Shown here: positions 1 to 11,400 of the stretch, piece by piece | How the letters are laid out: every line of letters begins with the position of its first letter | Position numbering within the stretch: position 1 is the stretch's first letter | Source: Lepiota brunneoincarnata | Lineage: Eukaryota > Basidiomycota > Agaricomycetes > Agaricales > Agaricaceae | DNA length: 64,000 nt | Assembly (NCBI GenBank): GCA_023014365.1 | Contig: JAEBUN010000054.1 | Coordinates: 62,001 to 126,000 of the forward strand | Direction of reading: 5' to 3' | Notes under the pieces: model-generated | What the model was told of the DNA's origin: nothing | Seen by the model: the letters and a program-made list of their open reading frames with translations, nothing else | The model's database searches: none | Made by a program: the position numbers and the translations under genes

Positions 1-862
1 CCGAGATGAGCCGGAGAGTGAGAGTCAAGCCTGCCTGGATTCACTTGCTGTTGGGTCTGGAGGTTTGATGAGAAGGCATATGACATAAAGTGCTGTGCCT
101 CGTTTGTCTGCGAATATGCGTTGGCTGCGGACATTGTAGACATCGAGAATAAACGTATTACTTTTCCGCTTCAAGTTGATGGGCGATCCGAATGGATGCG
201 CGTGAACTCTCAGTGACGAACCGATCTCCCTTGCCTGGTGAACCCATACCCTTCAAATCCAGATCCTTCCTAGGCAAAACCTCAAATGGCGCCATCCTCT
301 TGACGGCCTTGGTCCTTGCACACTTCATCAAGCAGACACCCTATGGTGCAGCCTCTACCACGCGCTTCTGTTGTCGGTTAATGTGGAACACTACCGGTCG
401 CGTTCAGCGATGGCATAATTGCGGCGTTTGGCCAGCGTGCTGTGTTTAGTCGCACTGTCATTGCAGAGGTTCTCGGAGATTGGTTGGATTCTCCTTTGCC
501 AAGGCAATCCGAGGCACAACCCCGGTTGCTTCACCCCATACTGCATCAACTTGCCCCGGCGACTCGCTTGGGGGCTCTGTATTTGCTATTTTGGAGCCTT
601 TTGATTTTTGGCCCCTTCCCCTTCGGAATGTTGTACACGTGTGTAGAGGTGGGCATGCGGCTACACATGACCGCCCCATGCCACCTCTCGTAGCGCTCGG
701 AACCCGAAACCCGAACCCAGATCGAACCCCGGATCAAGAAGCTCGGATCCGTTTCGGCGTAAGAAACATAAAAATAATCATAGTTATCTTGTGTATAAAG
801 GTACAAACCTGGGAGATGAGTTCTCCAGTCAATATAGGACCCATAAACTCCTTCCTGATATT

Positions 863-906
<44 letters not shown>

Positions 907-3213
907 AAATAACTTGTCTTTCTTGGTTTTCGAAGCCCAGTGGTTGTTCCGTCAACCACACTCGCCCTTTGTTTGGATGTGTTAGCGCTGTTTTGGTTGT
1001 GTTTTGTTTCTGTTTCGTTTTGGTTTCTGTTTCGTTTCGGCGCTTCTCACGGGCTGAAGAGTCTGCTTCTCTTCATGTGATCCAAAATATATAGCCATTT
1101 GCACCTGTCGGAAAGCATGCGCTGCATCCTTTCCTGATATGTCTGGCAAATGCTCATGATATGGCTCCCTTTTTCTCGTTTTTTCCATGAAATCCTGGAT
1201 GACTTTATTTTCATCTATCACGCCGTTCGAAGTGTCCGAACTCCTGAAATATGCTGTGGGTGACTTATTTTTCAAGCTGATCTGCTTCTGGGATTTATCA
1301 ACAAATCAATGTATGAGGGGGTTCAGTCATATGGTTACCTTGTCATCTCTTGGTGGCATTGTTTACACTTGGTTGCTAATTGCTACACTGACACCACGTA
1401 GAATTATCAAATTGTGTGCAGGCGTTGAAAGAGCAAGAGAATGGCGGAGGTTTCTTTTTTTCGTGGCTATCTCCTCAGCACCTGCAGGATATATACCATC
1501 AATCAGTGGTAACGGCTCAGGGTCATCACTCTGGGTTAGTGGTGTGTGGGGCCATGGTCCCTGTATTGTTGGGGCAGGTCGAACCTATACCCTTGATAAT
1601 GCATTTCCCCTTATACTCCATAGGACACGGTTGCCAATACAGAAATGGTCTAAGAGGAAACACTGATCTGGTCCTAAATTACACGGACCCACCATCACAC
1701 CGGCTATGTAGTGGTAAAAGAAAGCTAGGATATGGGGTTTGCCTCAGCCTGCCGGCGCCGCATGGCGCCCACCAACGGCAATTTGATTAAAGCCGGTCAC
1801 TCCTGGCAGCGTCGTGTACTATACCTGCTGTGCCATCCACTCTGGCACCTAACTCTTGAGCAGCATGAGTATTATCACTGCCGTTATGGACATGTTTCTA
1901 CTTCGAGTCCTCCCAACTTCATTGCTTCCATCAGCTTGGACTGCTCACTCGACCTTGAAACCACCACCTTACACACTATGAATATGCGGTTTTATGAGTT
2001 CTCCTGTTTCAAGGAGGGTATATTAATATGGAAAGAGGAGTGGCGGGAGTGGTATGTTTGAGAAATTTGACAGAAGAGTAAAACGTCTACGACGAGCGAG
2101 TGGCCCAGAAGTTTGGTTTCTCACTGTCCTCGGACCTCTGTAGCCATGTATTTACTTCCTGGCGCAACATATTCTCAATTCCCTGGATAATTATCAAGGA
2201 TCCGTGTATCATTTGGTAACTTATCCTAGCTGGGCAAGTGTGTTTACTCTTGTTCGCGCGTATAGCATCTCACTTCTCTCTCCCAAACGGGTTTGCTGCC
2301 GTGTCCGGGGCCTCTGCCAAACATACAATCACTATCGCCCCGCCGAACACTAGTGGTCATTGACTCGTGGACTGTTGTGATTGGGGAAACGTCGGTATCG
2401 TTGAAAATTGGAATAACCATACCCGGCTTGAGGCAGCAGCAGAAACAGTTCTGCCCAGGGTTCGTCAAACTTAGGCATTTACTACCCCAGATCTGGCCTA
2501 CACCAAGAATCAGACCACTTTGATATAGCAGGTAGTTGGTCCATGTCTACGGTAGCTAGGTGGGTCGAATTCATCAGTCCCCCCGAATAGACGTTGGTCC
2601 CGTTCAGTGTCACTACGTGTCCCTGCAAGTCGTCCTTAGCGAGCGCTGCCATAAGTGGGCGCACTTACGACGTTCCCACACCCACATCCTTTCGTTCCGC
2701 ATGCTGATTGTTTCGTCCTGCATCCTTATTCCCCTGTGCCCGAGGTTTTCCTCCGGAATCCTGGGCGATCGGAGGCCAAGCCGCTGCACCGCTGAACAAT
2801 ATGATGCCTCCGGGGCTCGCCTGCATCATAATATCATGTGTGCGGAGGAGTTCAAGAGTCTAAGAGATTGTCTAATCCTACCCTTTCTGGGGAATCGGGT
2901 GGTTTATTCTGGTCGGCGGATAGCTATTGGCTTCAATAAGTAGACGGATGGACATATGGAATGTTCAGCATACCTTGGCGGGGCGCGGCATCCTTTGCGT
3001 TTGCTGCTAATTGCTGACCAAACTGCGCGTAAATTGACCGGGTTATGAACAGGGTTTGGAGGGCAAGCGCGTGCTGGTTTTTTCCTTTTTTAACTCGGTG
3101 GTATGTCGCCTCAACAGCTGAATAGATGTACAGTATAATGCCGTCGATTGGTGGTGATGGCGGCTGATAATAGCGGCTGGTACATTAATCATATGCTACC
3201 CGGAGCGATTTGA
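1..3213. other. Stretch with no recognisable gene
   Basis: I read all six frames here and found only short open frames without family resemblance, signal peptide or convincing splice structure. The two minus-strand frames at 2244-2664 contain ordinary-looking protein sequence but could not be joined into a gene. A long CT microsatellite at 865-904 creates artificial Arg-Glu and Ser-Leu repeat frames. The stretch may hold decayed sequence or untranslated regions of a gene beyond the left edge. Confidence 0.5.
865..904. repeat. (TC)n microsatellite, about 20 units
   Basis: An uninterrupted run of about 20 TC dinucleotides. It produces long Ser-Leu frames on the plus strand and Arg-Glu frames on the minus strand; neither is a protein. 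A shorter run of the same type occurs near 25.63 kb. Confidence 0.97.
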
Positions 3214-3214
3214 G

Positions 3215-3460
3215 TGTTTCGATTGCTATTGGTAGGTAGACACCGAGGTTGGATCTAACATGTTTTGCTCACCTGGCTCAGTCGTTCTGACTAGAGATTG
3301 TTATGTCCGGGGACTCGATTTAGCTACAGTAATGCTTCAAGATTGAATCACCACATGAGCAACCTATCGAAGAGTATTCTCAAGGGGTTCCATCTTTCTC
3401 GATCTCCGGAAATTTGCAGCGTTGAAGCTTCCGGAGTGTAGAGAAAGGATTCCTGGACAT
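3215..3460 (-). repeat. Divergent remnant resembling LTR-A
   Basis: The order of short shared words here (a 'gctcacctggctca' block followed about 170 bp later by 'gtagagaaagga') matches the segment at 25.40-25.53 kb, which belongs to the LTR-A copy in the same orientation. Similarity is patchy, so this would be an old fragment or solo LTR. Low certainty. Confidence 0.3.
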
Positions 3461-3513
3461 TAAGTGGGGATATCGCAGACAGGGTTGATTAATAAATACT
3501 GCCAACCAGTGTG

Positions 3514-3531
3514 CCCCCCCCCCCCCCCCCC
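3514..3531. repeat. Poly-C run of 18
   Basis: Eighteen consecutive cytosines. It generates a proline run in one plus-strand frame that should not be read as protein. Homopolymer length at such a site is prone to error. Confidence 0.9.
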
Positions 3532-3805
3532 GCCCGTCGGAGCATCAGAATCTGTGGCGCGAGTCTGCCTGCTCCTCTTGGACGATTCATTCCTACCCAG
3601 CTATGCGAGCGAAATCAGGGTCGATGAAACATCTGATGGAGGCAGGGGGGATTTCGAGTCCTCGCGTTTGTGGCAAATGGCACAAGACATATGTAGATTG
3701 GTGGAGGTAATACTCTGCTCCAAGGAGGACATGGGATTGAAATTTTATAAGGGGAAGAAGGGCAGATACAGCAATAAAAGTACCAAAGAACTTATTAATA
3801 TCTAC

Positions 3806-5463
3806 TCACCCACCACACCAATCCGAAGATACCAGAACTGTCAGGACCAAAAAAATACTCCACGACACCAATCCGTTCCCGCGCAGACCAGACCCAAGAC
3901 CTGCATTCGCCCTTGTGCCGCTATTCGGATATGTAGGGCCCGTCGCTAGAGGCACAACGCCTTGTGTCTGAGTGACTGCAGTGTTGATAGCAATGGTGGC
4001 ACTTGAACGTAAAAAGGCAGCTGCAGCTGCGGGTGCAGTAGGGACTGGTACAACTCTCCCGGTAGTGTATGCGCGAATGTAAGAAATTTCGAAGAAGGCG
4101 TTGTCGTAGTGGGACCCGGGGCCGACTACGTTATCGTTGTACTTTGTGACGTGAGTTAGTTAACGGTTTCGGGAAGGATTGGTAGGGTATGTGGTGGACG
4201 TACGCAAAGGCCTGTTGGGCCCATGGGAGCGCATTGGGGGAGGTATTGTTCTGGTAGGCCTGCCCTGCGACCACGGCGTAAGCGTTGGCCAGAGGGGGGA
4301 GGATTTGGACGATTGTACACACCAGGTGCCGCAAAGGGTGATGTCTAACACCAAGTTTTGTGGACTGAAGAATTTGGTGATGTCACAAGTCATAGCCGGG
4401 TAGCTTGCGGATGGTGGGCCCCAGTCGGAAATGTCGATTGAGGACGCGCGGGTGGATGTTCGGATCGAGTTTGGGATATTCGGTCTCTGCAGAATAAAGA
4501 TGTAAGCTCGACAGGATGAGAATAGATATTCCACTTACACTCCAGAACCATATACTAGGTATGGGTAGCCCATGGATAAGATAAGGGCTTGGGGAAGTAT
4601 GCAAGAGTACTCACAAAATTCTACAGATTGCAATATGCGGTGAGTCTATTTTTGTCCCAAATCAAGAATATAAATACCTACCCAGCCACATCGAACTGGG
4701 CGGCGAACACGCCCCCACCAGCCTCTGAAAATCCCGGGCCGTAGCTATTCGGCGCGAGTTCGGCAACTGTACAGCCTGAAGGTGTCGAGCAGTCAAAGTC
4801 ACCTGAGGTACCGATTTGGTTGGGTGGAGTGGAGTGGAAACAGCCTGGTGTGGTGTGGAGAGCCATTTGGTTGTGATCCATGAGGTTGATGGCTTCTATT
4901 ATACTTGATCCCGTTTGAAAAATTTCAGGGAATGGAAGTGCGGAAGAGACCTACTCGATTTCGCCGTCGTCTGGCCATGCGGGCCCTTTGGTCCAGAATG
5001 CAGGCCAGACGGAGCACCCGAACGGCAGGTGGACCATGTCGGTTAACCACAGGCTACCCACAGCGTAGCTATCCTGGCTTGTTATCCGGATCTGAGCACC
5101 CTGTAAGTGCTGTCCGTGAGGTGTTGACATTGAACAGGGACGCACCGAGGCTCGTTTTTGGTTGTATTCAACATTGTGCAAGTTGTCCACTCTGAGAACG
5201 ACGTGGCCTGCTGGGTTGATGTACGCAAGGTTTTGACGGAATGCGTCGTCACGGTTGAGCCACACCACGTCTCCTACGAGTTATCTCAAGTGAGTCGGAG
5301 CGACACAGCAGAAAAGTCCTGGCTGACCTAGGGTTAAATTATCATAGTTTCCGTAGAAGTCCCAACGGTCAAAGAACCGGATGCCAGAGTGGTCGCGTAC
5401 GAGGTCGTATGTCGTCGTCGAGCGTACGAGAAAAAGAAGGTGAAAGAGTGACCACAAGGGCAT
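3806..5463 (-). CDS. GH16 family endo-beta-glucanase, GPI-anchored
   Basis: Nine exons on the minus strand: 5328-5463, 5146-5273, 4955-5091, 4682-4903, 4615-4620 (6 nt), 4539-4554, 4323-4486, 4204-4264, 3806-4141; all phases agree and give 401 aa. The start ATG at 5463 opens a hydrophobic signal peptide (MPLWSLFHLLFLVRS). The catalytic GH16 motif GEIDIIE lies at residues 131-137 with E132, D134 and E137 in place. It is preceded by the conserved FFDRWDFYGNYDNLTLG and followed by DWGPPSASYP, CGTWAG and YDNAFFEISYIRAY. The tail is Ala/Thr-rich and ends in a hydrophobic segment (LVSWSIFLVLTVLVSS), fitting a GPI signal. Family knowledge: such enzymes cut or remodel beta-1,3/1,4- or 1,6-glucans of the cell wall. 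The exact linkage cannot be told. It is divergently paired with the gene at 5587. The junctions around the 6-nt exon and the acceptor at 5091 are inferred from family conservation. Confidence 0.93.
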
Positions 5464-5586
5464 ATGTTGGGACCAGGTTGACGAAGCATTGAGAGGGTTG
5501 GAAGGGTATAAATACTGGTGTGATAGGATATATTTTAAATTTAAATTTAGCAATATGATTGAATTGATGGTTTCCTTTTTACGACC
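5464..5586. promoter_or_regulatory. Divergent promoter between GH16 gene and the 639-aa gene
   Basis: Only 123 bp separate the two start codons, so both genes must be driven from this short AT-rich interval. A TATA-like TATTTATA (minus strand, 5507-5514) lies about 45 bp upstream of the GH16 ATG. An AT-rich 'aaatttaaatttag' stretch lies nearer the plus-strand gene. Confidence 0.55.
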
Positions 5587-7695
5587 ATGACAACCCACCA
5601 CCACCATCCACCTCGTCCTCTTCACCTCATAAGTCCTGTGCAGCAGATAACCACAACACCTACAAATGATCTCCTTTCCACACCACCACCTCCACCATCT
5701 AGTCTCCGCAACCCAAAACGCTTCTCCCTGGCCACAAGCTCACCGTCAACCTCGACCTCGGCAATTACACCGCGACGTCAGTCATCGATATCATACTTCC
5801 CACCTGACTCAACAGATGGTCCACGACGTGGTGCGCTGCCGCGCAGGAACTCGCTGGGCGTTCTTAATGGATGGGTCGCCCCGAGGCAGGTGGCAGCTGA
5901 GGGAACGCAGACGAGGCGTAGAGCAGGTGCCGTGCCGCTTCCTGCCACGTCAACATCGGTTCCCGGAACCCCCGCACCGAGGGAACGACCACCGTTGACC
6001 TTGACAGAAAAGTGCGTCTTTCTTGTTGAGCGAGTTTCTGGTGTGTGAGGTCAACAAGTTGAACGGTCGTCGGGCTCCTGCTACAGACACGCGGATCTCT
6101 TGCACTTTATCGCGCAGAAGGAATCCAAATGCCTTGAACTGCGGTCGCAGCTGGTGATTCATGAAGCTGAGCTTTTGCAACGTATGCTTCATCGTGCTTT
6201 CGTTCCTTGCTCATCACTTACGTACTGTACTAGTGAAACGTAAATGGGAACGCATCGTGAACAGGGGACTTGAGTGTGGCCTGAACCCAGCCACATCCCT
6301 CAGTAATGACACCACCGCACCAAGTCACAGCGAGGTAGTTCCCGGCCCGGCTGTCCTTGAAGGACTTAGGGAAGGCATGCAAGAAATGAGCAGGTTCTTC
6401 GCCGCCGGTTTCTCCATGGCGGACCCTAAAACATCTCCCGCTTCCACACCCCATACCAAGCCCTGCCCCATACCCGTGTCCACGCCAAAACACAAACCAC
6501 CATCCCTGTCGCCCTCTACTCGCAGATCCCACTTGGCAAGGGAATCAGACTCGTCGATATCGACATATGCAACTAAATCTACTACGCGATTCTCCCAGTC
6601 ATCGGTGTCGTCTTTTGGAGAGGAATTCGTCTATGCATCTCCCAGTGATCAAGAAGAAATTCAGGAGGATGATGAGGACAGTAGCGACAATGCCCAAGTC
6701 TTAATGGTGCGCGACACAGGAGCCACGCCAACCATGAGCCCAAATCCCGAATTTCACAAACAGAAGTATAGAAAGCAACGGTCCAAAAGTCACCAATCTC
6801 GGCCGTGTCCGATATCACCCCAGGATGGTACAGCAGAAAGGGGCAAGGGCGAGCTGGATTTGTGTGTAGAAGGGGAAACGTGGAGTTCGAGTGTTAAAGC
6901 GATAAAAGCACACTGCCGGAGGTCCCGCGATGCTTCCATGCGACTTGATCCAGAACACATGGACTTTTCGACACTTTCGCCGTCCGCGCTACTTTCTCCA
7001 CCTTTAAGAGGGGCCAATGCCAGCCCGTCGCCCCGTTCTGCGTCCCCCTCGTTCCTTCCGTTAGATGGGACTAGGAAAGAAGTTGTAGCAGACTCGACAA
7101 GCAAGAGGTCGAATTTGAATTCCAACGGTGTAGGAGGTTTGCCTCCAATGGCTTCGATACCAGGTCTTGGCTCCTTTGCGGCTGGTGCTGTTTCCCCGCC
7201 CCCTGTCAGCTCATGGATGGATAGTGTGGGGAAAAAGTTGGGACAGCTGCAACGGAGTTCTACGTGCGTTTTACATATCCCTTTATAGATATTCTCGTTC
7301 ATTCATTGTCTTGGTTCCTGGACAGATTCACGAAGAGCCAAAAGCGTGCCTCGCTCTTATTAGCGGATGTGTCACAGTCCATTGTATCTGTCTTGACGTC
7401 ACCTCCACCTTCGACAGTTGCTGGCGCTAGCGCGACTAGTGCGAGCGTTGTACGCACACCGAGTGTCACCATGTCATCACCGGCTTCACCCAACCCGAGC
7501 CCGAGTCCGACATCGTTGTTGGATGACGACGAGGATACGGTTAGGCTTGACACTGCCTTGTTAGTCCCTGCGAAGACACACAAGCAGACCCAACCTGGGG
7601 CGAGTCCTGGTATGAGTGAAATGGGCCTGCCAAGGGATGTAGCAAGGACCTTGAAGCAGACGGGGGACGATGACGACGACGAATGGAACTGGTAA
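5587..7695 (+). CDS. Conserved fungal protein of unknown function, Ser/Pro-rich
   Basis: Four exons (5587-6011, 6087-6181, 6234-7263, 7326-7695) join in phase to give 639 aa. I do not recognise a named family with certainty. What can be seen: a His/Pro/Ser/Thr-rich disordered N-terminus with several RRxS-like basic sites, then a short well-structured coiled-coil block encoded by exon 2 and the start of exon 3 (HADLLHFIAQKESKCLELR and LLQLKRKWERIVNRGLE). After it come a long Ser/Pro-rich disordered middle, a second ordered patch near the exon 3/4 junction (WMDSVGKKLGQLQ, then FTKSQKRASLLLADVSQ) and a very acidic C-terminus ending DDDDDEWNW. The organisation suggests a phosphorylated scaffold or regulatory protein; that is inference only. 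Confidence 0.85.
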
Positions 7696-8118
7696 CCTGG
7701 GTTGCTGTATGCATGAAGATCAATTAGGTCTTCGGGATGATTTCGTGGAGCTGGGTTTCTGTTTGACCTTGACCCATCAACCACTCGTTTAATGACTTAA
7801 TGTTTATCTTGGGGCTCAGTTTAATAGTCTGTGGACTAGGTAGAGCATTTTGGCCAGCATAAAGTATACCCCCCCAATAGAGATGAGGACCTGAGCGGTT
7901 TCCGGAGAATCAGTTCCGAGGGGCCCGGAGTGATCGGGGGAATGGCCAGGCCGGAGCATTAACACACGACTTTTAATTTGTTAGCTCTACAGCAAGGTTA
8001 CCCTGCATCCACTCGTTTGCATTACCTCTTTGCACCCCCTCTCGATGCCATCGCTGCAAGTCTGAACACAACGACGACTGTCCGTGAGAGATACTATACA
8101 CCCTGAAGAGACGCAGAG

Positions 8119-9364
8119 ATGGTGAACGAGCACCATGACATTGGCGGTGGTAGGACAGAGGACTCGGCGACTGTAAAAGTGGCAAAGGATATTTTGTTTG
8201 GTGGTGTGCGTCCTCTTCTTCATAGCCACACACCAGTGGTACTCAGATTGTTCTTGCAGATTGCGGGGATGGTGTCGAAAGTGTTTGAGCATCCATTCGA
8301 CTTGACCAAGGTCCGGCTGCAGGCACAGGTGCTAGACGCGACTGCGAGGTTCAATGGGCCTTTGGATTGTTTGTACAAGACGTGGAAGTATGAGGGGTTT
8401 CGAGGGTTGTATCGCGTGAGCATCTACTACCTTTCCTCTCCCACTTAACTCACATGAGGTGGGCACGTATTTGGTATAGGGCTTACCCGCACCTGTAGCA
8501 GGTGCCATGGCCGAAAATGCCTCGCTCTTTCTCTCGTATCGCGAGTTGCAGAATGTGATCAAGAAGGTGACGAACAAGTCACCTGAATACCAGCTTCCGC
8601 TTTCACAGCTTACGATTGCCGCTGCCGGTGCGGGTGCCATCACGAGTTTCGTCTTGTGAGCTCTCCCTCTCCCACTCTCTCCCTTCTCCTTCTTTCCCGT
8701 CATCTCATCTCCTTACCTGGACACAAGGACCCCAGTGGAACTGGTGAAATGTAAAATGCAGGTACAACAACTTGTTGTTGCCCAATCCGCCGCCTCTTCA
8801 ACACCCGCAACAGCAACAGTCTCGGCAAGAACCATTCCTCCCAAACGACCGCCTGGCCCCATCTCCGTGCTCACCTCCATCCTCCGCACAACTGGCGTCC
8901 GCGGCCTCTGGCTCGGCCAAACCGGCACCCTCATCCGTGAAACTGGTGGCGGCGCAGCATGGTTCGGTACAAAAGAATACGTCGCCAGGCTCCTCGTCTC
9001 TCGACGTCTTCGCGAACAGGGTATCTCGCCCGAGTCTGCGAGTGTGAGTGTGAAGGCGCTCAAGCCGATGGAGTCTGCGATTTCGGGTGCGTGTGCGGGT
9101 GCGATGTTTAATTTGGTTTTGTTTCCTGCGGATACGGTGAAGAGTGCGATGCAGACTGAGGAGGAGTTGAGGCCTATGAGTGGGAGGGGGGGGAAGCTTG
9201 GGAATGCGAAGCCGGCAACGTTTTTGGGGACGTTTAGAGAGATGTATGGGAAGGGTGGGGTGAGAGGGTTGTATGCTGGGTGTGGAATTACGGTGGCGAG
9301 ATCGATACCGAGTAGTGCTATTATTTTCTTGACTTTTGATGGGTTGAGCGAGTATTTTGGGTGA
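8119..9364 (+). CDS. Mitochondrial carrier, ornithine-carrier type (Ort1/Arg11/ARG-13-like)
   Basis: Four exons (8119-8205, 8260-8415, 8480-8655, 8728-9364), in phase, 351 aa. Three solute-carrier repeats are visible, each with its PX[DE]XX[KR] signature: PFDLTKVRLQ, PVELVKCKMQ and PADTVKSAMQ. The stretch GLYRGLPAPVAGAMAENASLF and the motif AAAGAGAITSFVLTPVELVK are typical of the fungal ornithine carrier. That protein exchanges ornithine across the inner mitochondrial membrane and so links mitochondrial ornithine synthesis with the cytosolic arginine pathway. The first exon starts at the first in-frame ATG; the N-terminus before the first helix is short, as usual for carriers. Substrate assignment is by family resemblance; another basic amino-acid carrier is possible. 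Confidence 0.92.
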
Positions 9365-9538
9365 TGGAATGGGGAAGATCTGTAGATCCATTTAGAGCGC
9401 AATCCAAGTAGACAAAGTAGATTTTTTGAACGACAATTTTGCTGATTTCCTCGTGGGACCGGCCGTTCTCTACTAAGGGACCAATACAGAAAACACGTAT
9501 CTAGTCATACCAAGGACGGAGGCATTAGATTTGATGTA

Positions 9539-9907
9539 CTATCCACGAATGATAACGCGGGGACTATGAGCCATCTTATTATAAACCTCCCTTGTCTTCT
9601 TCACCATAGTCATTACTAGAATGTAACCACGGAGGGACGTGCTACTCGCTATGATACAATCGTCGAAGATCACCCGAATGTGGAGGATCACTCCGTTTGC
9701 AGACGCACCACGAACGATGTGTGAGGCATTAGCAAGAGCGACATGTCTAAGTCTGAAATTTACAGCGATCCCATATACCAACCAGCAATATTGGATGAAC
9801 TGGAGAAGACCTCCTAGCAACTTTCTTAATAGATAGTTTACCAACAGAAATGGAGGTCCAAAGGAGTCATATATCGAGGACATGTAGTAATAATTTTCAT
9901 TCGTCAT
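9539..9907 (-). pseudogene. Tail fragment of a DUF6533-type membrane protein gene
   Basis: The minus-strand frame contains SHIVRGASANGVILHIR followed by VIFDDCIIASSTSL. It lines up residue by residue with the C-terminal FRIVRAVFANRVILHIREAF...VVMSTTSL of the gene at 17.3 kb and with the tails of the copies at 20.1 and 29.4 kb. Nothing of the N-terminal DUF6533 part was found upstream. It is therefore a detached 3' fragment of a fourth paralogue, on the opposite strand. Confidence 0.6.
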
Positions 9908-10159
9908 AGCGTCCTACACCAGCCCGTTGTGCTTCTGTGATCGAGGCGAAACCACACACTTGAAAGGTTTCGGGTAGCTATTTGCAGGACATTCAGTGAG
10001 GCATTATTATACCACTGTTAAAGAAATGCAGACTTGCCTCGCGAGATTCTCAGTGAATTGAGGTATGTAGTACAAGATCTTCGGATTCATCCACAGAAAA
10101 TATAAAGATCCAAATCAGGGATGCGATGAGGATGAAAATGGAAATTTCAGCAAGTGCAA

Positions 10160-10369
10160 TTTCCCTCACAGATGCCTTTGTCAGATGGGGACCCACCAGT
10201 GAAAACTCGGGACGAGAGATATTGGTTTGATGCCAGCAATTTACCTGCTGCCGAATCCAAAATCCCACTGCACATACAGGATCAATTGGTATATGATCGC
10301 TATGGACCCCGAACTATCGACGATCGAACTGATGCAAGCTGTTTGGTTCAAGCCACGGAGGCAGCCTAA
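10160..10369 (+). pseudogene. Possible BTB/POZ-domain gene remnant
   Basis: The short frame begins with a Ser/Asp-rich leader and then KTRDERYWFDASNL. It resembles the entry of agaricomycete BTB domains, where an acidic leader is followed by R-D-x-R-[FY]-W-F-D-D-G-N. Similarity is lost immediately afterwards and no further exon was found, so this is at best a fragment. Chance resemblance is possible. Confidence 0.22.
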
Positions 10370-10824
10370 ATAGTTCAAATTTCAAAGACCGTGTGGAAGG
10401 CCAGGTTTATTGACGTCGATGGAATGCGAAAATATGAAAATGTGACTGGCTTCCTCCTCAGTGATCATGCGCCTCCCCATGCCATCTGATGCTCACCATA
10501 TCATGGGTGAATGAGAGAAACCTGCTTGATAACATGTGCACACGACCTCCACCCAACCAAAGGTTACTTGCTCGCGAAATTGGATTTATTCTCCAACTAT
10601 TAATGCATCACTGGTGACCACTTGAGTGGCCGCACGAAACACGACGACAATTATCTCACAGTCAATTGGGACATTTAAATGCTTGCAATATACCCTACAA
10701 GAAATTCTTTACACGTCCCCCTACCGTCGAAAAACACAGAGCCAAGGTTCTGGCCTTGCCTACAGTATTAGTTTCAACCGCAAGGTTAATGAAACTCCTC
10801 CCCCAACTCACGCTACCGTGACAT
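10370..10824. other. Intergenic, nothing recognised
   Basis: No credible coding exons, repeats or RNA genes were seen on either strand. The right part is presumably the 3' untranslated region of the secreted-protein gene that ends at 10825. Confidence 0.5.
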
Positions 10825-11400
10825 TCAAGCGTTGGAAACCGCGATAGATTGAGTACCAGGAGTGTAGCAGAAGTTACGGTCCATTGGGCCTCGACAGCCT
10901 GAGAGCTGGTTGCAAGTGCCCCTGCAGCCTGAGGTATTACAAAACCCGATATCGTGGGTCGCACTCAGGCACTGCGTGCCCGGCGCATTGAGGCACGTTG
11001 CGCCGCCATTGTACGTTGTGCACTGCCCGCCACAGAAAGTAACAGTGACCTGGTTACAGTAAACGACCACTGTGTTCTGTGCCGAGCGTCCTGCAAGCGG
11101 GTTGAAGGGCTTGCCGACAAAGGTAAGCTCTGCGTCTGTGTCAGCGAGCCACCGCGCGAGTTCCTCGTGAGAGGCAAGGAAATCAGCAGCCTGGAAAGTG
11201 AATGAGCAATGTCCAATAAGTTTTACGATGACCTCTGCTCACCTCGCGCGATGAAACTCTTGATTCCTGTGTGGGCACTACATCCGCACAATAGTCTGTA
11301 TTTATTGTGGTGCGAGACCGACCTGAGGGGCAGCACGAGCATCAATGACCTGGAGGGCTACGAGGAGGTTTAAAGAGAGAGCGGAGAACTTGAACTGCAT
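10825..11400 (-). CDS. Small secreted cysteine-rich protein
   Basis: Three exons on the minus strand: 11323-11400, 11243-11266 (24 nt, eight codons) and 10825-11190, giving 155 aa. The ATG at 11400 has a good context (ACCATCATG). It opens a signal peptide (MQFKFSALSLNLLVALQVIDARAAP), which is followed by a short charged helix (EAADFLASHEELARWLADTD). The mature C-terminal half carries ten cysteines in a regular pattern around CGGQCTTYNGGATCLNAPGTQC and CNTSGCRGTCNQLSGC. I recognise this arrangement as a common agaricomycete secreted family without known activity. The even cysteine count and the secretion signal suggest a disulfide-stabilised extracellular protein, effector-like or wall-associated. 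The function is unknown. Confidence 0.88.

Noticed and set aside
546..961. Minus-strand frames with long Arg-Glu repeats
   Set aside because: They are translations of the (TC)n microsatellite at 865-904; both strands and several frames are open only because of the repeat.
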